From positions 43,373,935-43,437,934 of the forward strand of contig NC_058338.1 of NCBI RefSeq assembly GCF_905475395.1: a DNA stretch of 64,000 nt. Reading direction: 5' to 3'. Positions 38,201 through 46,600 of the stretch are shown here, in pieces. How positions within the stretch are numbered: position 1 is the first letter of the stretch; each line of letters starts with the position of its first letter. The notes below the pieces were generated by a model that saw only the letters and a program-made list of their open reading frames with translations, made no database searches and was not told the DNA's origin. The position numbers were made by a program, and so were the translations under genes. The stretch comes from Chrysoperla carnea. Taxonomy: Eukaryota > Arthropoda > Insecta > Neuroptera > Chrysopidae.

Positions 38201-40017
38201 TGTAGATGGAGTCGGTTACTTCGTTCTCATCCAAGCAACGACAGCACTGCCGCTGCCTAGGTTCGAACCCGCAACCTCCTAGCCCAGCGGTCATAGCACG
38301 ATAAGATGCCTTAACGAGCTCGGCCACTGGACTGGTACTTCCGATAAAGACAACCCCATCCATCCGTGGGCATGATAATAAAAATCTTTCAACGGTACCA
38401 AAATTCGAATGTTCGAATTTGTTTAGCAAGATATGCTAGGCTAAAATTTTCTTCTGAATTTTATTTTCTACAATGATTCTTAATTTGATAAAACTGGCGG
38501 CACATTATTTTCTTTTAAAAAACTAAAATAGTTTTTTTCATAGATGGTTGTGCCGAAGAGAGCGGCTCTATTACTTGATCGAATGATGGTTGCTATACAG
38601 AAAGCAATGGAAGATGAAAAATCAGCTCAACGTAGTTCTGGAGGTAATCGATGGGTTTCTTCAGATGATTCAAATTCTAATCCATGGAATGCAACTAAAA
38701 GCACAGAACATCAGGTACATATTTAAATTACAATAATTACAATTAACATTCCCATACGCCAATATTTGATCAAGAGAATCCACAGACAAGACAAAAAAAA
38801 AACTCAAAGAAAGTTGTTAGGTTTGAAAACCTGATACTTATCTCATATTTGAGCTTACTTAGTTCTTTAAGTCTTTAATAGTCTACTGAGAAGACATAAA
38901 AGAGCACATTACTCCAATTATCTTAGGGTTTCAGCTACGAATTTTTACCAAAGAATTTAAAACTTTACCAAAGACATTTATACCACTTTATCTTCTCCAT
39001 CGTTCCAAATCGTCGTCTCCTTTTTGCCTACACCTGTTCATACCATGTATATGAAATATACCAAGGTATATTAAATTTGATGCTATGAACAAAATTTTGG
39101 TATAGGAGTTCATAAAATCACCTAATTAGTCCATTTCCGGTTGTCTGTCTGCCTGTCGTCTGTCGTCTGTCCGTCCGTCATCACGGTTACTCAAAAACGA
39201 AAAGAGATATCAAGCTGATTACAAGAAATTTTATAGCGTGTTGAGGACGTAAAAAGTGAGGTCAAGTTCGTAAATGAGCAATATAGGTCAATTGGGTCTT
39301 GGGTCCGTAGAATCCATCTTGTAAACCGTTAGAGATAGAACAAAAGTTTAAAATATAAAATATAAAAAATGTTCCTTATAAAAAATTAAACAACTTTTAT
39401 TTGAAACATTTTTTCGTAAACATCATCATGATTACTCAAAAGCGAAAAGAGATATCAAGCTGAAATTTTTATAGCGTGCTCAGGACGTAAAAACTGCTGA
39501 GGTCGAGTTCGTAAATGAGCAACATAGGTCAATTGGGTCTTGGCTCGACCCATCTTGTAAACCGTTAGAGATAGAACAAAAGTGTAACTATAAAAAATAT
39601 TCCTTATCAAAAAATAAACAACTTTTGTTTGAAACATTTTTTCGTAGACATCACTGTTTACCCGTGAGAGCGCAAATTATGCGCAAATTGTATAGTATGT
39701 ACTATATGGGAATATCAGTTGTGTGACATGTATATATGTGTAATGTGAAAGAGTAATCAGCATTGTCTATATATGGTATTTCAACAGCTAACTCAGTCAA
39801 TTGTTTGTTTTCACTTGTTTATTACTATTATTTGATTAGAGCAACACTATATAGAATATATCGGCGACTATACGATTAATTGATTTAATATGAATTTTTG
39901 TATTTTTATTAGATGGAATTACAACGTCGGGGTCATGAAAGCAGCAGCGTGGATGGTCAACATCATAAGGGACGAACATATTGGAGATGTTATTTTAACG
40001 CTGTTACATGTTTTTAA
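26219..40017 (+). CDS. Allatostatin double C (AST-CC) neuropeptide precursor, three exons
   Basis: A secreted prohormone of the arthropod somatostatin-like allatostatin C family; these peptides act through somatostatin-type GPCRs and are linked to feeding, hormone and immune control. Exons 26219-26404, 38544-38714 and 39913-40017 join in phase 0 to 153 aa. Seen: a signal peptide (hydrophobic core residues 16-26, VILIVLMLVSL, cut near Cys29), dibasic sites KR 37-38, KR 67-68 and RR 124-125, the family block PKRAALLLDRMMVAIQKAME at 66-85, and the C-terminal peptide TYWRCYFNAVTCF with Cys145 and Cys152 forming the expected disulfide. Arg140 could give a shorter monobasic product. The protein ends on Phe153 with no Gly, so the peptide should have a free, non-amidated C-terminus. 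The donors (GTAAGT, GTACAT) and both acceptors (T-rich, ending AG) are clear. Intron 1 is 12.1 kb and full of repeats; intron 2 is 1.2 kb and mostly repeat family A. Confidence 0.95.
29940..30474 (+). repeat. Dispersed repeat family A, copy 2 (full length)
   Basis: Begins TATACCATGTATATATGAAA and ends GTTTGTTTTCACTTGTT, with all landmarks in the same order as the other copies (CCATTTCCGGTTGTCCGTCC, the GATATCGAGCTGAAA block, GGTCAATTGGGTCTTGAGTC, TAAACCGTTAGAGATAGAAC, CGTAAACATCACTGTTTACC). It inserts in AST-CC intron 1 in the gene's orientation. Confidence 0.8.
32663..32703. repeat. Perfect 17-bp-arm hairpin
   Basis: Arms 32663-32679 and 32687-32703 are exactly complementary around a 7-nt loop. 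It lies deep in AST-CC intron 1. It may be a relic of a small MITE; nothing shows it is an RNA gene. Confidence 0.8.
33151..33393. repeat. Two tandem units of a dispersed repeat
   Basis: A roughly 95-bp unit starting ATCGCGCGAACAAAAA occurs at about 33152-33246 and again at 33298-33393 with about 80 percent identity by eye. It follows a GT-rich microsatellite (TGTGTGTGCGTGTGTGTATG) and CGTACGTCCGTGGACA. The pattern resembles arthropod dispersed repeats with Cys/Arg-poor chance frames; it has no coding content. Confidence 0.65.
35177..36355. mobile_element. 1179-bp hAT-type non-autonomous element
   Basis: The inverted ends CAGTGGCGGATTTA and TAAATCCGCCACTG are perfect over 14 bp, and the 8-bp target ACGACCAG is duplicated exactly on both sides (35169-35176 and 36356-36363). 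Both are hallmarks of the hAT superfamily. Next to both ends are the words GCGGCAAA and GGCGGCAAATT. The AT-rich middle has no transposase frame, so it depends on an element elsewhere. Confidence 0.92.
37385..37675 (+). mobile_element. tRNA-derived SINE, copy A, with 16-bp target duplication
   Basis: The head carries an A-box-like stretch (ATGGCGTTAGTC) and a B box (GGGCTCGAATCC) spaced as in a tRNA with a long variable arm. The body shares CAGCGGCAGTG, CGAAGTAACCGA and AATGATGTGGGT with copy B. It ends in (ATT)n. The 16-bp word ATATACGTCTTCATAG flanks it perfectly (37369-37384 and 37676-37691), showing target-primed insertion. Confidence 0.92.
38080..38334 (-). mobile_element. tRNA-derived SINE, copy B
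   Basis: On the minus strand it starts GTCCAGTGGCCGAGCTCGTT, which matches the acceptor and D arm of Ser/Leu (class II) tRNAs, followed by a B box GGTTCGAACCT, the same body as copy A and an (ATT)n tail. Imperfect flanks GTACTTGGAT and GTACTTCCGAT look like a decayed target duplication. The A and B boxes are better preserved than in copy A, so this is the younger or more constrained head. Confidence 0.88.
39040..39820 (+). repeat. Dispersed repeat family A, copy 3, with internal duplication
   Basis: Starts ATACCATGTATATGAAATATA and ends in CAATTGTTTGTTTTCACTT. About 240 bp of the middle (ACTCAAAAACGAAAAGAGAT to the CGTAAACATCA block) occur twice, near 39184-39424 and 39425-39650, so this copy is about 780 bp instead of 540. 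It fills two thirds of AST-CC intron 2. Confidence 0.8.
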
Positions 40018-40022
40018 ATAAA
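40017..40022 (+). promoter_or_regulatory. AATAAA overlapping the AST-CC stop codon
   Basis: The hexamer begins on the last base of the TAA stop. If used, the 3' UTR would be only about 20-30 nt; a second AATAAA near 40249 would give a more usual length. Which one is used cannot be told from the sequence. Confidence 0.4.
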
Positions 40023-40290
40023 ATATTTTAAATATTATGTATGTATACGTATAATATACCTACATGTATTTCAATATAATTATATATGTGTTACTGTGAG
40101 AAATAATAACTATTTTTAGTATTAATTTTACGTATAATGTTTTTTTTTCTCAAATTTTCATTATTTTAGCATTTATTCCACAGCAACATAAATATATATA
40201 GTTATCAAAATTCGTTTATTTTATTTTATTTTACCTAAAATTTATTTATAAATAAATTTTATTAAAATGATACTTGTTTGTAACTATATT

Positions 40291-40969
40291 AGCCCAAGAG
40301 GGACATGCAAGTTTTATTATCGAACAAGTGCGTGAGTTTTCTGTTGCGGAAAATAAAAATTTAAGGCCGAATCAAATGTCGAAACATCAGCCAAGCAACC
40401 GGGGACCGTAGATTTGGGCGGAGAGCCAAACATGCAATTAAATTTTGTTTTGTAACGAACAGATACTTACTGATGTTTTGTCAGAATGCTATCAGAGATG
40501 CTAAAAACAGTTTGCCAAAACATCAGCCAGGTAACCGAGGAACGTAAGTCTTAGTGGAAAGCCAAACATGTAAAAAAAAATTTTCCATGTTTGGGTCTTT
40601 ACTCAGACTTACGGTATCCGGTGATCCTGGTTGATGTTTTGGAAAACTGTTTTTAACATTATGACAAAACATCAGCCTCGTACCTACCTCCACTCAGACT
40701 TACGGCCCCCGGCTACCTGGCTGATGTTGTGGCAAATTGTTTTTAGTATCTCTTAGCATTCTGACAAAATATCAGCCACGTATACTGTGGCTGATACTGT
40801 TCGTTGCAAAAATTTTTTTTTGCATATTTGGATCTCCGCCCAAACTTACGGTCCCCGGTTGCCTGGCTGATGTTCCGGCATTTGTTAGAGTAACCTTAAA
40901 TCTTTATTTGCCGCAACAGAAAACTCACGTATCTGTTCGATAGTAAAACTTGTATGTCTCTCTTGGTCT
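40291..40969. mobile_element. 679-bp foldback transposon, copy 2
   Basis: Starts AGCCCAAGAGGGACATGCAA and ends in the inverse of AGACCAAGAGGGACATACAA. It matches copy 1 (12791-13440) along its length, including ACATCAGCCAAGCAACCGGG, GTTTGCCAAAACATCAGCCA and the TTGTTGCGG/CCGCAACAGAAAACTCACG pair. It lies 273 bp past the AST-CC stop codon, so it may be part of, or just outside, the 3' UTR. Confidence 0.85.
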
Positions 40970-41414
40970 ACATTGAAACGATTTTTTTTCCTATGATGAA
41001 TGTTTCTCTACAACATGAATTTGGACCGTTAAAAATCTCAACAGAGTCTATAAATTTTGCATACATGGAGAAATTTTCTTATTAAAAAATTTCTAAATTT
41101 CTAATATAGTAGTAAATGTCTAAAAAAATGCAATAAGAGCTTGAGAAGGTATACGAAGTATGGTTTGTAAAAATCAGGCGGTATACGCTAGAAATCTAAA
41201 ATATAGAATTTGTTCACCTTTCAAATAAGGTACGTAAATAGGGTAGGTATATGCAAATTTTTCAAACTATCGGCTTAACGCAGCATATCGCTGTTTACCC
41301 ATTTTATTACATCACTGAAAACATACTGATCTATAATTTTTTGAAAAAAGCACTTTCATAATTTTTAATTTCTTTAATTTTGAGGCAACAACAAACATAT
41401 TGGATATAAACATA

Positions 41415-42289
41415 CAGGGTATTTACTTAAGTTGGCCACATATGTAAAACTTTTATTATAAGGTTTATGAAAAAAAGTTATTCTTTACAACAATCTCTGA
41501 TTTCAAAAATATTAACATTTAGCTATTTACTTTTAACATCAAATGTACGAATTGTCCACAAATTGAGAAAGTTCGATAGGAATATAAATGGTCGTTTAGA
41601 AATTTTGGCCATTTTGAACAAATAATAAGAGAAACGGTTCAAGAAATCACTCCCTACAAATGTACAATTAGATGTATATGGAACACGAAGGTGGATACGT
41701 TGAGGCAAAAAACGAACTGAAGATAATTGTTTAGAAATGAATTGTTAAAGATGGGAATGTTTTGACCACTTCAATTTTAAATTAAATTATGCAAATCTTA
41801 CTTATAAAACACTGTATCTGTTATCCAAATTAACCATTCATCGTAATTAAGATATTTATTTGCTAATTTAAAACATTTATAACAAAATAATCAATACAGA
41901 ACATTTATGTTTTATACATTACGTTACAATTATTATTGTTGACGTAAGTAAAAACATGTTATCTTCAGTTCGTTTTTGTGCCAACGCATCCACCTTCGTG
42001 TTCCACACATGTAGGTAATTGTTCTTTTACAAAATTGTTAAAATACCCTTCTACATATCTCGGTAGTGATTTCTTGAACCGTTTCCTTATTATCAGTTCA
42101 AAATGGGTTAAATTTCTAAACGACCATTAACATTTTTATCGAACTTTCTCAATTTGTGGGGACACCCCGTACATTCGATGTCAAAAGTGAATAGTTGAAT
42201 GTTAATATTTTCGAAAGCATAGATTTTTATAAAGAATAACTTTTTTTCGTAAACCTTATAATATGTAGCCAACTTAAGAAGACACCCTT
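41415..42289. mobile_element. 875-bp long-inverted-repeat element
   Basis: The left end CAGGGTATTTACTTAAGTTG and the right end (inverse of AAGGGTGTCTTCTTAAGTTG) start arms of about 340 bp that pair almost throughout. The inner arm ends GAACTGAAGATAA and TTATCTTCAGTTC are exact inverses. About 200 bp of spacer separates the arms. TA precedes the left end; the right border is less clear. There is no coding frame. Confidence 0.75.
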
Positions 42290-42664
42290 TTATATTCCTA
42301 ATATGTGGGAGTGTTTTCGAAGAACGATCAAATACCAGTTAGTACTACCGTCTATCCTACTATTTGTCATTCCTGCAGGTCCACCTTTAAAATCTATTTT
42401 GGTGTTGTATTTTCGAATGTTGTTATGGTATCAGTTAGTTGGTACGGGGTATTGTTGTATTTTCATTGGTTCTTGCGGCCTGTAAGTCATTGAGATGTCC
42501 AGAAGTAAGTAAAACCTGAATTTTAAAATATCTTTATGATCATACATACAGGTCAAGAGCTAATAAAAGCGAGTTATAAATGAATTAGGTTGATATACTA
42601 TCAAGATTTTTGGATGATAATCAATAGTTTATTATTATTGTCATATTTCCGCTAAAATAAAATA

Positions 42665-42986
42665 CAGTAGAATCTCGATAACTTAAACCTCGGTAACATA
42701 AAAACCTCTGTTACTTCAAAAAATACTATGTTCCCTTCCCATCAGAGCCCAAAACCTCTATAACTTAAAATACGCAACCTCTATAACTTAAATAAATAAT
42801 CTCTGTATAGGCCCTCAGTAACTACATAGAAACATGTACATACCTCTATATTAACTAGGGTACATAGAAACATGTACATACCTCTATATTAACCTTTACC
42901 TAACATAGACACTTGATAACTTAAAACCTCTATAACTTAAAATATTTTGTGTTTCCCTTGGACTTTAACTTATCGAGATTCTACTG
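42665..42986. mobile_element. 322-bp pogo-like MITE with TA duplication
   Basis: TIR CAGTAGAATCTCGATAACTT with exact inverse AAGTTATCGAGATTCTACTG (the right end reads AACTTATCGAGATTCTACTG, one offset base), flanked by TA on both sides. The inside is built from repeats of ACCTCTATAACTTAAA, and a 39-bp piece (TACATAGAAACATGTACATA and following) is present twice. Confidence 0.88.
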
Positions 42987-43433
42987 TATATATATGTTGA
43001 TGCTTCGATATGCGTTGAGATAGTTGTAAGACGCTTGGAGAGTGGGAGTTTCTTAGTTGAATAGATGCTACAACAGATAAGCCACGATACAAGTCACTAG
43101 CAATTTCATATAACACCTATAATACCTCTTTCTTAGATGCATTGGTTAACGCATGTACTATGTCATATTCGTGATACATATTTATATGCCTAGTTGTAAA
43201 TCGATCATTCTGTATATTAAGTATGTATTACACAATAAATCAATTGATAAATGTTAATTTGAAATTAATGGTAATTTTCAATTTTTTTTATTATTTCAAA
43301 TAATAAAATGTTTATATTTTAAAAAAGAAATCGAATATGTAGAATACAAACCATTCTTTTATTAGTGTATTTAAAATTATTATAACAATAATACAAAATT
43401 GCGATAGTTATTTGAAATTATAATCGGAAATAT

Positions 43434-43439
43434 TTTATT
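43434..43439 (-). promoter_or_regulatory. Candidate poly(A) signal of the gag-like gene
   Basis: AATAAA on the minus strand about 240 bp beyond the stop of the gag-like gene, the nearest canonical hexamer seen. Confidence 0.35.
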
Positions 43440-43678
43440 TAAACTTCATACACAATCAATAAATATTACAAAGCTTTTAAATACTTGTATAAGATTTAAT
43501 ATTAGATCTTTACTTTGTTGAGTGGAAACAATGATGATAAGTGACTATTTTACATTAGGGTGTTTGGTTTTTTTACTAGAGTAAATTATAAACTTATACA
43601 CAATTTAGTTAAAACTAGACTTAAAAGAAGCAGCGTGTATTGTGATTTAATGTGGTAGCAGCTAGTGGATGACGAATT

Positions 43679-46600
43679 TTAAGATCGACAACGTGATCTT
43701 GTTTCTCGAGATTGCGAAATACTTCTTGTTGTAGACAATGACATACTTACAGGGATAGCATTCATTAATTGTACTCGAACGGGACACTAAAAAAATTGAT
43801 AACAGGAATTTATTTCAAATCGAAATTAAGGAGATATGCAAGGATTGAAGTTCATTAAAACTTTATAAATACATTTTTTGATTAACAATGTTTCCAAAAA
43901 TCACAAAAAATTCCTAGGTCATCGAGTTTTTTATTAATATCTTATCGTTCAAAGTTGACTGAAAAAATGATGAATTATAATGTTTATCCTTTTCAATTGG
44001 ATATTTCTATATCAAAAAATCTAGAGTGTGATAAAAAACTAAAACTAAAATATTTAGACAATCGTGTAGTTTATAATAATACCATAAAAATATAAGGTTT
44101 TCAATGATGTAAAAACAAAATTTTAATTTAATTATGAGTTCATCGAAGATCCATCATTTGATGAACAGAAACGACCAGGCGTGGATCTAGAAATTTTTTT
44201 CCGGGGGGGGGGGGGGGGGTAGAATTTTTGTCATTTTTGTTTTTCAATAAAATAACAAAAAAACCAAATAAACAAAGATTTTTTTTGTTTTTCGGTTTGT
44301 AAAATATTGATTCAGCTCTTTTTTTTGAAATGCGGGCTGTTTTGGGGGGGGTCATGACCCATGTGAGCCCCCCCCCCCTTAGATCCGCGCCTGGAAACGA
44401 CTATAGTTTGATATCTATATTATCAAATTTATAAGCAGCACTTGCACACAATATATTATATATTTTTGTAGTGGTATTGTAAAGGTAAAAATAAACCATT
44501 ATGTGACCACAAACCATGTATTTGGTTTATATGTGGAAACTACAATTGATAAGATTGACCTTGAAAATTACAACTGACAAGCACAATGGGACAGGCGCCT
44601 TTCGGAACGTTAGAAAAAATGACTCAATAATATGTGTCGGAGACCTATAGTTTATTATGCAGGGTTAAGATTCAATGTTACTGAAAGAATTGTCTTATTT
44701 TGAGAAGATCGATTTGTATTTAAAGAATTTTTAGAACATCCTTAAGTAATCATGGTTATTCACAGATTTAAATTGGTTTCGACTTAACGAAGTTCTATTG
44801 AATATTAAAAAAGAAGTTCTATTAAAATCAATGGAATTTAAAAATATCTTACACTTTTGTATGCAGCATGATGTGCTCCTGAACAATGACAGCATATTGG
44901 ATTATTTCGTGGACGTGGACAAAATTCTACACCATGAGGTTCACCACATCGAACACATCGGGGTAAGTGTCGACAATTCGCCGCCACATGCCAAAAACCC
45001 TAAAATATTACAGAAACAAAATACCTGTAAGATTTTAACAAAAATTCAGGTTTCCGCAGAATTAATTGTCATCTGATCATAAATGACGATGAAAAAAACT
45101 ATAATGGATCCAAGTATTTTTTTTTAAATAAAGATTTAAGAGTATGGGAACGAAAAAATGTAATTCTTCATAATTGTTCCATGATACAATCTCATATTTC
45201 ATGAGGAATTGCTTTTTTAATACGTAAATCTAACATTGTTCTCTTAAATAAAATAACATAGTATAATATTGCAAAGCAATAATCAATATTTATTTTATAA
45301 AGGAAAGTTAGTATTAACAAGTAAAAATAATTTCCTTAAAATTTAAAGACACATTTTCTTTATTTTCTTAGTATAAAAAAAAAATTACCTATAAAAACCA
45401 AGTTTTTATTATACATGTTTAAATTTTAAAAAAAATTTTTTTAATTTTGCCTGTAAAGTTTTAGCTCGATTGGATCACGGGAAAAGGGTTAAAAATCGAT
45501 TCAGGTTATTTTCGGCAGACAATCAGACAAGCATATATGCAGACACTATGATTTAAAAGAAAGGGAGTAAAAATGTTAGTTGGATCATCATATATATATA
45601 CCGCCCCCAAACAGAGGGCTTTCATTTTTACACTTTCGACTTTTAGAGTATCTCAAGAGACCCTGCACTAATTTTATAGAAATTACGGCTCATGTTACTG
45701 GATTTTGTAAATGCTAAACTTTTTGAGTTATGGCCGCTATAATGTAACTAATATATTTTGTCATTTAAAAAATACGTAAGTAATAAATATATATTATTGA
45801 GCGAGCCATTTGGATCGTTATGGAGGCTTGATAACGATGCCAAGTGCTACAAAATCTAATAATACAAGTAGATTTGGCAGAGGCCAATAAAATTAGTGCA
45901 TGTTTCAAATATGAAGTACGTTTAAGAAAAATAAAACATATATTTCGTATATTTTGAAAAAGGAAATAAAAAAATTTTTGTTAGGGTCCATGTACACTGT
46001 AGTTAATCTAGCTTTATTCGAAGGAAAACTAATATTTTTGATTGAAGATTGATCTTTGCCACACTGATTTGCTCGTTGTAGTCGTCTGGAATAATCTTTT
46101 CAAATATCTAAACCATCACTCGAACCGCTTCAATTTAACAAAACTTACTCTACCGGCAGCGCCGGCTCTACCCCCAAATCAAGGTCGAGCGAGATCGTCT
46201 TTCGGCGCCTTTTTTCAAAAAATTAGCCTGTATTTCAATAATCAGCACTTAAAATGCGAATTTGTTTTTCGCATTAGGCTTTTTGGCGCCCCTTGCATCC
46301 TGGAGTCTGGGTCTCGCCCCACTTGCTCCATCCTTGGTTCGGCGCTGTCTACCGGTATTATCTTGAACTGTTTAAAAGTAATTTTAGCTTGTGGGGGGGG
46401 GAGAATATATAAGAGTTCTCGCAGCTTTCTTCTTTAAATAAGCGACTGTTGCAAATGTTATATGTTACTCCATTGACATGAGTAGATACTTTTATTTACT
46501 TTGGCAGTTCTGTGAAAGTGTAGGGGTCTAGAAGATTTACCCACTAAAATTTCATTTATGTAACATTCATTTACTACGTGACGCAAGATAATCTATATTA

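Larger units (their letters stand above)
26405..38543. other. Intron 1 of AST-CC, repeat-rich
   Basis: 12,139 bp between a GTAAGT donor and a TTTTTTCATAG acceptor. It holds a half TIR starting CAGAGTGTCCCAAAAATAAC near 26557, an imperfect hairpin at 28482-28523, repeat family A copy 2, a 17-bp perfect hairpin, a 33-kb tandem repeat, an 1179-bp hAT element and two SINE copies. I see no exon of another gene. About 31-32.6 kb and 33.5-35.1 kb are AT-rich with nothing recognisable, apart from a G+C-richer patch at about 32140-32280. Confidence 0.7.
40023..43433. other. Intergenic region between convergent AST-CC and gag-like genes
   Basis: No gene seen. Almost half is mobile DNA: a foldback (40291-40969), an 875-bp inverted repeat (41415-42289) and a pogo-like MITE (42665-42986). 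The remainder is AT-rich 3' flank. Confidence 0.65.

Noticed and set aside
38187-38429. Minus-strand 80-residue frame and a tRNA-like sequence
   Set aside because: Both belong to SINE copy B. The tRNA-like head lacks a complete acceptor stem match and is followed by the SINE body, so it is not a free tRNA gene.
44798-45076. 92-residue plus-strand frame
   Set aside because: It is the antisense shadow of the zinc-knuckle exon 44999-44853 of the gag-like gene.
46042-46437. 131-residue plus-strand open frame, the second longest uninterrupted frame after those in real exons
   Set aside because: It runs through a hAT MITE and both of its target duplications; the GC-rich element simply lacks stops in that frame.
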